A DNA stretch of 64,000 nt, from positions 1-64,000 of the forward strand of contig JAAFJE010000013.1 in assembly GCA_013298025.1 (NCBI GenBank). The letters run 5' to 3'. Below the pieces are notes generated by a model, which ran no database searches, had not been told where the DNA came from, and was given only the letters and a program-made list of their open reading frames with translations. This stretch comes from Cytophagales bacterium (GTDB lineage Bacteria > Bacteroidota > Bacteroidia > Cytophagales > Spirosomataceae). A program made the position numbers and the translations under genes. Shown here one piece after another: positions 26,759 through 35,066 of the stretch. Numbering within the stretch: the first letter of the stretch is position 1; each line of letters opens with the position of its first letter.

Positions 26759-27997
26759 ATGGAAAGAATTGTTGCCACATATTATATCGAAACCCCTTTT
26801 GCCCCCGAAAAAGCGGCGGCTGTCTTGGCAGGCGAACAATCGTCTGGAACTTTTGTGGCTGTGCCAGGCGAAACAGAGGAGCTAAAACAACGCTTTGCCG
26901 CCAAAGTAGAAGAAGTTACTTTCTTAGAAACGGTGAGCGAACCCGCTATTCCGGGTGCGAGTAGTGCCACAGGGCAGTACCACAGGGCTTTGGTGAAAGT
27001 TTCGTGGTCGATAGAAAATTTTGGGTATAATTTGCCTGTGATGATTTCTACTTTACAAGGAAATCTCTACGAAATTCGTCAATTTACAGGGTTGAAATTG
27101 CTTGATATACAATTGCCTGCTTCTTTTGCCGACCATTACAAAGGCCCTGCTTTTGGAATAGAAGGCTGTAGAAAATTGACACAGGTATATAATCGTCCGT
27201 TGATTGGTACAATTATTAAACCGAGCATCGGACTCACACCTGAGCAAACAGCCGAAACGGTAAAGATTTTGGCAGAAGCAGGGATTGATTTTGTCAAAGA
27301 CGATGAACTGATGAGTTCATCCGCCAATTCGCCTTTTGAAAAAAGAGTGGATGCCATCATGGATGTGATTAATCGCCATGCCGATAAAACAGGCAAAAAA
27401 GTGATGTATGCCTTTAACATTAGCGGTGAAATAGACGAAATGATGCGTCGCTACGAAAAAATTCTTGCTTCGGGTGGTACGTGTGCTATGCTTAGTATCA
27501 ATAGTGTAGGCATTGCTGGCGTAAAGAAAATCACCGACCAACGGGCTTTGGCGATTCACGGGCATCGTAACGGCTGGGGAATGCTCACCCGTCATCCCTT
27601 GCTTGGCATCGAATTTACGGCTTATCAGAAACTTTGGCGTTTGGCTGGTGTTGACCAATTGCACGTGAATGGTATTCAAAACAAGTTTTGGGAGTCGGAC
27701 GATTCTGTTACAACTTCTATCAAGGCTTGTCTCGAACCGATGTTTGGAGGCTATGAATTATTGCCTGTGGTGTCGTCGGGACAATGGGGCGGACAAGCTC
27801 CCGAAACTTACCGTAGAACCCAAACCGTCGATTTGCTGTATATGGCTGGTGGCGGTATCATGGCACATCCGAGTGGTGCAGCGGCTGGCGTAGTGGCTTT
27901 GCAACAAGCTTGGCAAGCGGCAGTACATGGCTTGTCAGTCGAGCAGGCGGCGGCAATTTACCCCGAATTTAAGCAGTCGGTAGAAAAATTTGGTTAG
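26759..27997 (+). CDS. RuBisCO-like protein (form IV), probable 3-oxo-isoapionate-4-phosphate transcarboxylase/hydrolase
   Basis: Cytoplasmic, about 412 residues; the start MERIVATYYIETPF at 26759 is the family-typical one. RuBisCO landmarks are kept: TIIKPSIGL (first active-site Lys region), DFVKDDE (about residue 178, the carbamylated Lys with the Mg-binding Asp and Glu), HGHRNGWGM, SSGQWGG and GGGIMAHPSG (phosphate loop). The loop-6 region reads NGIQNKFWES, unlike true RuBisCO, which marks it as an RLP. RLPs include MtnW-type enolases, methylthio-sugar isomerases and OiaX, which splits 3-oxo-isoapionate 4-phosphate into glycolate and 3-phosphoglycerate. Being inside a pectin operon, with GH140 and a DUF1537 kinase nearby, argues for OiaX. 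No methionine-salvage gene is present. Confidence 0.88.
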   Translation: MERIVATYYIETPFAPEKAAAVLAGEQSSGTFVAVPGETEELKQRFAAKVEEVTFLETVSEPAIPGASSATGQYHRALVKVSWSIENFGYNLPVMISTLQGNLYEIRQFTGLKLLDIQLPASFADHYKGPAFGIEGCRKLTQVYNRPLIGTIIKPSIGLTPEQTAETVKILAEAGIDFVKDDELMSSSANSPFEKRVDAIMDVINRHADKTGKKVMYAFNISGEIDEMMRRYEKILASGGTCAMLSINSVGIAGVKKITDQRALAIHGHRNGWGMLTRHPLLGIEFTAYQKLWRLAGVDQLHVNGIQNKFWESDDSVTTSIKACLEPMFGGYELLPVVSSGQWGGQAPETYRRTQTVDLLYMAGGGIMAHPSGAAAGVVALQQAWQAAVHGLSVEQAAAIYPEFKQSVEKFG

Positions 27998-28014
27998 GAA
28001 AACAGCATGAACTT

Positions 28015-29853
28015 ATGAAACAAAAATGCTTTTATACACTCCTTTGGCTTACGGCATTCGCTCGTTTTTCGTATGCACAAGACACGGTGAAATACGTGGG
28101 TAAAACCTTGGTGAATGTCGATTATCATCACGGGCAATTGCCTTCGGCGGTGGGGGTTCACAATATACAAACGTTTAGAGCCAATCGTACTCATGCAGAC
28201 TGGGCTGGTGGCAACAACTGGACGTACAACCATGCTCCAATGCTGGCTTACTGGAACAAAACCTATTTCCTCGAATTTTTGAGTAATCCCGTAGGCGAGC
28301 ATATTCCACCCGGACAAACTTTCTTACAAACTTCTAAAGATGGTTATCAATGGACAAACCCTGTGGTGGTTTTTCCTCCGTATAAAATTCCAGATGGTTG
28401 GGTAAAAGAAGGACACGAAGGCGTTGCCAAAGACCTATATGCTGTGATGCACCAACGCATGGGATTTTTTGTTTCTAAAAAAAATAAATTACTCGTATTG
28501 GGCTATTACGGCATTGCGATGGATGCCAAAGACGACCCCAACGATGGTAAAGGCATTGGGCGTGTGGTGCGAGAAGTAAATGTAGATGGCTCTTTTGGTC
28601 CGATTTATTTCATTCGTCCGAATAGTTCTTGGGATATGAGCAAAGCGATTTATCCGATTTATACTAAAAGTAAAGATAAAGGCTTGATAGAAGCTTGTGA
28701 GGAGTTGTTGGCAACGCCACTGATGATGCAACAATGGGTAGAAGAAGCCGACCGCAACGACCCGCTTATTCCCTTGAAAAAAGAAGTAAAAGCTTTTAGT
28801 TATTATCATTTACCTAATGGCAAAGTTATCGGTTTGTGGAAACACGCCCTTACGTCGGAAAGTGCCGACGAAGGTAAAACATGGTTGTATAATCCGCTGA
28901 GAGCTCCTGGTTTTGTGAATAGTAATGCTAAAATCTGGGGACAACGCCTTTCCGATGGCAAATATGCTACAGTCTATAACCCTTCTGAGTTTCGTTGGCC
29001 TTTGGGTATTTCCTTATCAGATGATGGGTTGCATTACCATAATTTGCTGTTGGTCAATGGTGAAATTGCTACGATGCGTTATGGTGGTAACTATAAATCG
29101 TATGGGCCGCAATATGTGCGTGGCATCGAAGAAGGCAATGGCACGCCAGCCGATGGAAACCTCTGGCTGACTTATAGCATGAACAAAGAAGATATTTGGG
29201 TAAGCAAAGTGCCTGTGCCTGTCTTGGCAAGTGTTTCGGGAAGTATTCATGAAGATTTTACAACATTACCAGCAGAAAAAGCCCTACAATATTGGAATAT
29301 TTATAGTCCGTTATGGGCAAAAGTGCAAGTAGAAACCATGCCCGATGGCACAAAAGCCTTGGCTTTGCACGACAAAGACCCTTTCGATTATGCCAAAGCC
29401 GAACGTGTAATTCCTGAAAGCACCAAGCCTGTGATTACTTTTACCCTTATTCCTGCCCAACACAACAAAGGACTGTTGCACATTGAGTTTCAGGATGAAA
29501 AAGGAATGCCTGCCTCTCGTTTGATTTTTGATGCCGATAGTGCCATTAAGGCGAAAGTTGGCTATCGCAATGCGGGTGTACAGAATTATGAAGCAGGAAA
29601 ACCCTACGAAATCAGAATTGAGCTAGACCGCCACAAGCGAATGTTTGATATGTATGTCAATGGACAGAAAAAAGGAACAAGGCTTTTGTTTGCTCCGGTG
29701 GCTTCGTTCAAAAAAGTGGTGTTTAGAACGGGCGAAGTGCGTCGTTTTCCGAATGCCGACACGCCAACCGACCAAGATTTTGACGTACCCAATGCTGGCG
29801 AACAAGCCCCCGAAGCGATTTTTTATATCAAAAATTTTCATGTTGAACCTTAA
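28015..29853 (+). CDS. Sialidase-fold (BNR/Asp-box) secreted protein with C-terminal jelly-roll domain
   Basis: Secreted 612-residue protein with a signal peptide ending near FARFSYA. The N-terminal ~400 residues read as a beta-propeller with Asp-box-like turns (TSKDGYQWTNP, SADEGKTWLY, SLSDDGLHYHN). The C-terminal ~200 residues (DFTTLPAEKALQYWNIYS, NKGLLHIEFQDEKG, YEIRIELDRHKRMFDMYVNG) look like a concanavalin-type lectin domain. Sialidase-fold GH33 enzymes act on 2-keto-3-deoxy acids, and RG-II carries Kdo and Dha, so removal of one of these is a reasonable inference. The canonical sialidase Arg triad is not clearly assignable by eye, so it may be a divergent family. It starts 17 bp after the RLP stop. 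Confidence 0.6.
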   Translation: MKQKCFYTLLWLTAFARFSYAQDTVKYVGKTLVNVDYHHGQLPSAVGVHNIQTFRANRTHADWAGGNNWTYNHAPMLAYWNKTYFLEFLSNPVGEHIPPGQTFLQTSKDGYQWTNPVVVFPPYKIPDGWVKEGHEGVAKDLYAVMHQRMGFFVSKKNKLLVLGYYGIAMDAKDDPNDGKGIGRVVREVNVDGSFGPIYFIRPNSSWDMSKAIYPIYTKSKDKGLIEACEELLATPLMMQQWVEEADRNDPLIPLKKEVKAFSYYHLPNGKVIGLWKHALTSESADEGKTWLYNPLRAPGFVNSNAKIWGQRLSDGKYATVYNPSEFRWPLGISLSDDGLHYHNLLLVNGEIATMRYGGNYKSYGPQYVRGIEEGNGTPADGNLWLTYSMNKEDIWVSKVPVPVLASVSGSIHEDFTTLPAEKALQYWNIYSPLWAKVQVETMPDGTKALALHDKDPFDYAKAERVIPESTKPVITFTLIPAQHNKGLLHIEFQDEKGMPASRLIFDADSAIKAKVGYRNAGVQNYEAGKPYEIRIELDRHKRMFDMYVNGQKKGTRLLFAPVASFKKVVFRTGEVRRFPNADTPTDQDFDVPNAGEQAPEAIFYIKNFHVEP

Positions 29854-29890
29854 AACTTTATCCATTTCCATGAGGTAAAGTTCTACTCGA

Positions 29891-30799
29891 ATGATAAAAA
29901 ATATCCTCTTTTTTTGCTTGGCTTTTTGCTTGTTCTGTTCTTGTCAAAAACAAGTGTATTTATTTACGTCTTTCCATGAGCCAGCCAATGAAGGCTTGCG
30001 GATGTTGTACAGTACGGATGCCAAACACTGGCAAGATTTGAATAAAATTTTACTAAAACCAAGCATCGGCCAACAACAAGTCATGCGTGACCCTTCTATC
30101 GCACAAGGCCCAGATGGCACGTTTCATTTGGTTTGGACGAGCAGTTGGAAGGGCGATTTGGGTTTTGGATATGCTTCCTCAAAAGATTTGATTCATTGGT
30201 CTGAGCAACGTTTTATCAAGGTGATGGCACACGAACCCAGTACCGTAAACGTATGGGCTCCTGAATTAATTTACGACAAAGCCAGCGAGCAATTTGTCAT
30301 TATTTGGGCTTCTTGCATCCCCAATCGTTTTGAAAAAGGCATTGAAGCCGAAGACAATAACCATCGGATGTACGTCACAACAACCAAGGATTTCGACTCG
30401 TTTACGCCTACTCGCTTGTTTCTCGACCCCAAGTTTAGCGTCATTGATGCCGTGATTGTACCACGAGCCAAACAAGATTATGTATTGGTTTTGAAAGACA
30501 ATACTCGTCCTAATCGTAATATTAAAGTCGCTTTTGGAACATCGGTTACAGGCAATTTTACCGATGTTTCCGCTCCTTTTACGCCTTCTTTTACCGAAGG
30601 CCCAAGCGTGATAAAAGTGAAAAATGAATGGTTGATTTATTTCGATTCTTATCAAACAAAAACGTATGGCTGTGTGAAAACTACTGATTTTAAAACTTTT
30701 ACCGATATTTCAAAAGAAGTAAAAGTACCCGAAGGACACAAGCACGGCACTATTTTTACGGTGAAAAAAAAGATACTCAAAGGCTTGTTACAGCCCTAA
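29891..30799 (+). CDS. GH43-like five-bladed propeller glycosidase, lipoprotein
   Basis: A 302-residue protein. The N-terminus MIKNILFFCLAFCLFCSCQK ends in a lipobox-like segment, so it is probably an SPII lipoprotein at the cell surface or periplasm. The propeller shows the three acidic residues expected of clan GH-F: Asp in QQVMRDPSIA, Asp in KFSVIDAVIV and Glu in SFTEGPSVIK. GH43-type enzymes usually release L-arabinofuranose or xylose, and arabinose occurs on pectin side chains. At about 300 residues it is a minimal single-domain form. The SGNH esterase gene follows after 15 bp. Confidence 0.75.
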   Translation: MIKNILFFCLAFCLFCSCQKQVYLFTSFHEPANEGLRMLYSTDAKHWQDLNKILLKPSIGQQQVMRDPSIAQGPDGTFHLVWTSSWKGDLGFGYASSKDLIHWSEQRFIKVMAHEPSTVNVWAPELIYDKASEQFVIIWASCIPNRFEKGIEAEDNNHRMYVTTTKDFDSFTPTRLFLDPKFSVIDAVIVPRAKQDYVLVLKDNTRPNRNIKVAFGTSVTGNFTDVSAPFTPSFTEGPSVIKVKNEWLIYFDSYQTKTYGCVKTTDFKTFTDISKEVKVPEGHKHGTIFTVKKKILKGLLQP

Positions 30800-30814
30800 A
30801 CCTAGTGAAAACAG

Positions 30815-32233
30815 ATGAAAAAGAATATACTCACATGGCTTTTTGTTGGATTAACGCTATGTGCTCAAGCTCAAATCATTTTGCCTCGCATTTGGGGGCA
30901 TAACATGGTTTTGCAACAAGGCAAACCCATTCATATTTGGGGTAAAGCTACTGTAGGTGAATCAATTACGGTGACTTTCGGCAAGCAACAAAAACAAACC
31001 AAAGCCGATGCTCAAGGCAATTGGGAAGTGTATTTAGGAGCGTTGAAAGCCTCCGACCAACCACAAAGTATGTGGATCAAAGGGAAAAATAGCATTGAGC
31101 TAAAAAACTTACTCATTGGCGAAGTTTGGCTTTGTTCTGGTCAATCGAACATGGAATATACCATGCGAAAAAATAGCAAGGTGAAACGTCCAAATGTACC
31201 CGACCCCAATCCAGTGGATGAGCTACAAACGGCTCATAATAAAAACATTAGAATATTTTTGGTTAATAGAAAAGAGCTTGTCAAGCCCGATTCCTTGCAT
31301 CGTGGTTGGAGCGTTGCCGAAGATTCGGCTTTGCGTTCGTTTTCGGCGGTAGCGTACTTTTTTGCCAAAGAGATTTATGCCAAAACGAAAGTTCCTGTTG
31401 GTATGATTTCGTCGGCCATTCCGGGTAGTAGAATCGAGCCTTGGATTGCCAAAGAAGCTTTTGAGGAATCGGTTTATTTCCAAGGACAAAAAATAGACGG
31501 CGAGCCAGCCAAATTTTATGAGCCAATGATTCGTCCTTTAGAACCCCTTGCCATGAAAGGCTTTTTGTGGTACCAAGGCGAAAGTAATTGCTTTTTAAAG
31601 GATTCGGTTCAATATACCCATAAAATGGAAACCCTGATTACGAGTTGGCGTAAGGCTTGGAAAGATGAAAAAATGCCTTTTTACTATGTGCAATTAGTAC
31701 CGTATCTGTATTCGATTAGCAAAGGGAAAGTAGTTTTAGACAAAACAACCTTGCCTACTTTTTGGGAGGCACAAGCCAATGTGAGCAAAAAAATAGCCCA
31801 TACCGATTTTATCACCACCACCGATTTGGCAGATACACTGACCAATATTCACCCTTGGTACAAATGGGAAATCGGACGAAGATTGGCTTTGTTGGCTCTC
31901 AAACATGACTATAAACAAAAAAACTTGGTCGCTACTGGACCAGTTTTACAGCAAGCGACACGCAAAGGACAGACCATTGTATTGCATTTCGATGCCGTTG
32001 GAAAAGGATTGATAAGCAAAGATAATCAACCACTTACCTATTTTACTGTAGCTGGAAACGATGGAAAATTTATAGAAGCACAAGCCACAATCGAAGGGAA
32101 TACCGTGAAAGTGTTTGCTGAACAAATTAAACAGCCAACCTTTGTGCGTTTTGCTTGGGACGAAGCCGCTCAACCCAATTTTTTCAACAAAGAAGGCTTG
32201 CCTGCTCGACCTTTTCGAGTATCAATTAAATAA
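30815..32233 (+). CDS. SGNH-type carbohydrate acetylesterase (sialate O-acetylesterase family)
   Basis: Secreted 472-residue protein with signal peptide MKKNILTWLFVGLTLCAQA. GEVWLCSGQSNME places the nucleophile Ser near residue 108; GFLWYQGESN is the family's second conserved block. DTLTNIHPWYKWEIGRRLA supplies the Asp/His pair near residue 345. An Ig-like domain precedes the SGNH fold (MVLQQGKPIHIWGKA), as usual in this family. Acetyl groups decorate methylfucose and aceric acid in RG-II and galacturonic acid in the backbone, and these are likely substrates given the operon. The precise ester cannot be read from sequence. Confidence 0.85.
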   Translation: MKKNILTWLFVGLTLCAQAQIILPRIWGHNMVLQQGKPIHIWGKATVGESITVTFGKQQKQTKADAQGNWEVYLGALKASDQPQSMWIKGKNSIELKNLLIGEVWLCSGQSNMEYTMRKNSKVKRPNVPDPNPVDELQTAHNKNIRIFLVNRKELVKPDSLHRGWSVAEDSALRSFSAVAYFFAKEIYAKTKVPVGMISSAIPGSRIEPWIAKEAFEESVYFQGQKIDGEPAKFYEPMIRPLEPLAMKGFLWYQGESNCFLKDSVQYTHKMETLITSWRKAWKDEKMPFYYVQLVPYLYSISKGKVVLDKTTLPTFWEAQANVSKKIAHTDFITTTDLADTLTNIHPWYKWEIGRRLALLALKHDYKQKNLVATGPVLQQATRKGQTIVLHFDAVGKGLISKDNQPLTYFTVAGNDGKFIEAQATIEGNTVKVFAEQIKQPTFVRFAWDEAAQPNFFNKEGLPARPFRVSIK

Positions 32234-32276
32234 GATTCAAATTATTATAGTCTAACGTATTTTACTGATTATTCAC

Positions 32277-35048
32277 ATGAAATACTTTTTCAGTTGCTTG
32301 TTTGCAATGGTACTTTTGGGGGCAAAGGCACAAAAAACACAAAAGATGTATCTTTCGGGTACAGGAAACGACCATACCGTCAATTGGGAGTTTTTCTGCA
32401 CCGAAGGCCGTAACGCTGGCAAATGGACAAGCATTCCTGTGCCTTCCAACTGGGAATTGCAAGGCTTTGGAAAGTACAATTATGGATTTAATAAAGATAG
32501 CCTTCGAGGCAAAGAAAAAGGCTTGTATCGCTATCATTTTCAAGTACCCAAACAGCAACAAGGAAAAGTAATCAATCTGGTGTTTGAAGGCGTGATGACC
32601 GATGCCGAAGTAAAAGTAAATGGTCAATCGGCTGGCGAAATACACCAAGGAGCGTATTATGCTTTTAAATATGACATCAGTACTTTATTGAAATACGGAG
32701 AAGACAATGTTTTAGAAGTAACTGTTAGTAAACATTCCGATAATCAATCGGTTAATGAGGCAGAACGCAAAGGGGATTTTTGGATTTTTGGCGGTATTTT
32801 TCGTCCTGTTTTCTTAGAAATTTTACCTCAACAACATATCCAAAGGGTATCTGTTGATGCCAATGCCCAAGGGCAAATTCGGGCCAATGCACAGCTAAAG
32901 CAACTCAAAAAAGTAGCGACAGTTTCGGTAGTATTACAAAATTTAGCAGGAAAAATCCTTGGAACACCTTGGGAAACGAAGGTACAAGCAGGACAAACGA
33001 GTTTTTCTTTTACTAAAAATTATACCAATATTCAAGCGTGGACACCCGAAAATCCACAGCTTTACCAATTGGTTTTTACCTTAAAACAAGAAGGGAAAAT
33101 CATACATCAATTAAGCCAAAGAATTGGTTTCAGAACGGTAGAAGTAAAGCAAAGAGATGGCGTGTATGTCAATGGTGTAAAGGTAAAATTCAAAGGCGTT
33201 AACCGCCATTCCTTTTGGCCAACGGCTGGCAGAACGACCAGTAAAAGCATCAGTTTGCTCGACGTAAAGTTGATGAAAGACATGAACATGAACGCCGTGC
33301 GGATGTCGCATTATCCGCCCGACGACCATTTTTTAGACGTTTGCGATTCCTTGGGTTTGTTTGTCATGGACGAACTGGCAGGCTGGCATGGCAATTATGA
33401 TACGCCCACAGGCAAAAAACGTTTAGAAGAGTTGATGATTCATGACGAAAATCACCCTTCGGTTATTTTTTGGATAAACGGCAACGAAGGCGGTCATAAC
33501 TATGAATTAGACCCGATTTTTCCACAACTAGATTTACAAAAAAGACCCGTCATTCATGCTTGGGAAGATTTTGCAGGCTTCGATACCCAACATTACCGAG
33601 ATTATAATTACGGTATTGGCAACTACGACAACGGACACCACATTGTGATGCCCACCGAGTTTTTGCATGGCATGTACGATGGCGGTCATGGAGCAGGTTT
33701 AGAAGATTATTGGGAAAAAATGTGGGCAACGCCGCTTTCTGCTGGTGGATTTTTATGGGATTTTGTTGACCAAGGTATCGTAAGAACCGATAAAAACGGC
33801 ATACTCGACACCGATGGCAACAGAGCAGCCGATGGCATTGTTGGGCCATATCGAGAAAAAGAAGGCAGTTATTTTACCATCAAAGAAGTGTGGAGTCCCG
33901 TAAAATTTGAAGCCAAGGAAATTACCCCTGCTTTTGACGGTAAACTAAAGCTCGAAAATCGCTACCATTTTACCAATTTGAATCGCTGTACTTTTACATG
34001 GAAACTCAAAAGTTTGGGCTTAACTAAAGCCCCAGAAATCAAAGGAACGGCCATTGCTCCTGATGTAAAACCGCTTGAAAAAGGAACGTTACACCTTGAT
34101 TTACCCAACCATTGGCAACAATACGACGTGCTATATGTAACGGCGTATGATGCGTTTAAAAATGAAATTTTTACGTGGAGTTTTAAAATACATTTGCCAA
34201 AAGACTTTAGTAATCAATTGGTTAATAAAAAAGGGAATGCCAAGCCACAAATTATCTTGCAAGATTCTCTTTGGTTGGTGCAAGCATCAGATGTGCGTTT
34301 GTGGTTCAATCAAAAAACAGGATTATTGCAAAAAGTGAGCAATGCCAAAGGCGATATTCCTTTGAGTAATGGCCCAATTGTACAAGAAGGAGCAAACAAT
34401 TTTGCCTATTTTACGACGAGCTACCAAGGCGATACGCTGATTATTGCTTCTACTTTTGAGCGTAAAAAAGCGTACAACACCCTTCAATGGAAAATCTTTC
34501 CTTCGGGTTGGGTCGAAATGCAAGTGAAATATTTCCCTGCGGCGTATCTTACTTCATTTTTTGGCGTAAATTTTTCTTTCCCCGAAAAGCACATCAAAGC
34601 CGTAGAATACCTCGGCAGTGGTCCGTATCGGGTTTGGAAAAACCGAATGAAAGGCAACCAATTTGGGGTATGGCACAAAGATTACAACAATACCGAAACG
34701 GGCGAAGTGCCTTTTGTATATCCCGAATTTAAGGGCTATCATGCCAATATGTATTGGTGTAAATTTATCACCGATGCACAACCTTTCACGGTGGTAACAC
34801 CTACCGAGGATGTTTTCTTTCGCTTGTTTACACCTGCATTCAAGACAGACCCTTACCAAAATTATGTCATCAATTTTCCGAGTGGCGACATTTCCTTTAT
34901 GCAGGGCATTGCCAGCATCGGTTCTAAGACCAATAAAGCCGATAACACTGGGCCAATGAGCATGAAGCATATTTTTTATGACTACGAAAAAGAACCCAAA
35001 AGAGCCATTGAATTAGTCTTATTTTTTGATTTTAGCAGTAAAAAATAA
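32277..35048 (+). CDS. GH2 family glycoside hydrolase (possible beta-galacturonidase or related)
   Basis: Secreted 923-residue protein with signal peptide MKYFFSCLFAMVLLGAKA. N-terminal sugar-binding domain (IPVPSNWELQGFGKYNYGF, VKVNGQSAGEIHQGAYYAF), Ig-like domain, and TIM barrel (KGVNRHSFWPTAGRTTSK, NAVRMSHYPPD). The acid/base Glu is in FWINGNEGG (about residue 403) and the nucleophile Glu in HIVMPTEFLHGMYDGGH (about 461). The active-site loops differ strongly from the GH2 at 8297, so substrates probably differ. RG-II loci contain GH2 enzymes that remove beta-galacturonic acid or arabinopyranose; either is possible. It is sixth in the operon and 18 bp before the symporter gene. Confidence 0.85.
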   Translation: MKYFFSCLFAMVLLGAKAQKTQKMYLSGTGNDHTVNWEFFCTEGRNAGKWTSIPVPSNWELQGFGKYNYGFNKDSLRGKEKGLYRYHFQVPKQQQGKVINLVFEGVMTDAEVKVNGQSAGEIHQGAYYAFKYDISTLLKYGEDNVLEVTVSKHSDNQSVNEAERKGDFWIFGGIFRPVFLEILPQQHIQRVSVDANAQGQIRANAQLKQLKKVATVSVVLQNLAGKILGTPWETKVQAGQTSFSFTKNYTNIQAWTPENPQLYQLVFTLKQEGKIIHQLSQRIGFRTVEVKQRDGVYVNGVKVKFKGVNRHSFWPTAGRTTSKSISLLDVKLMKDMNMNAVRMSHYPPDDHFLDVCDSLGLFVMDELAGWHGNYDTPTGKKRLEELMIHDENHPSVIFWINGNEGGHNYELDPIFPQLDLQKRPVIHAWEDFAGFDTQHYRDYNYGIGNYDNGHHIVMPTEFLHGMYDGGHGAGLEDYWEKMWATPLSAGGFLWDFVDQGIVRTDKNGILDTDGNRAADGIVGPYREKEGSYFTIKEVWSPVKFEAKEITPAFDGKLKLENRYHFTNLNRCTFTWKLKSLGLTKAPEIKGTAIAPDVKPLEKGTLHLDLPNHWQQYDVLYVTAYDAFKNEIFTWSFKIHLPKDFSNQLVNKKGNAKPQIILQDSLWLVQASDVRLWFNQKTGLLQKVSNAKGDIPLSNGPIVQEGANNFAYFTTSYQGDTLIIASTFERKKAYNTLQWKIFPSGWVEMQVKYFPAAYLTSFFGVNFSFPEKHIKAVEYLGSGPYRVWKNRMKGNQFGVWHKDYNNTETGEVPFVYPEFKGYHANMYWCKFITDAQPFTVVTPTEDVFFRLFTPAFKTDPYQNYVINFPSGDISFMQGIASIGSKTNKADNTGPMSMKHIFYDYEKEPKRAIELVLFFDFSSKK

Positions 35049-35066
35049 CCCGAAGCCAACCTAACG

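Noticed and set aside
26759-27997. A true carbon-fixing RuBisCO large subunit
   Set aside because: The loop-6 region and length match RuBisCO-like proteins, there is no small subunit or phosphoribulokinase gene nearby, and the operon is for pectin breakdown.
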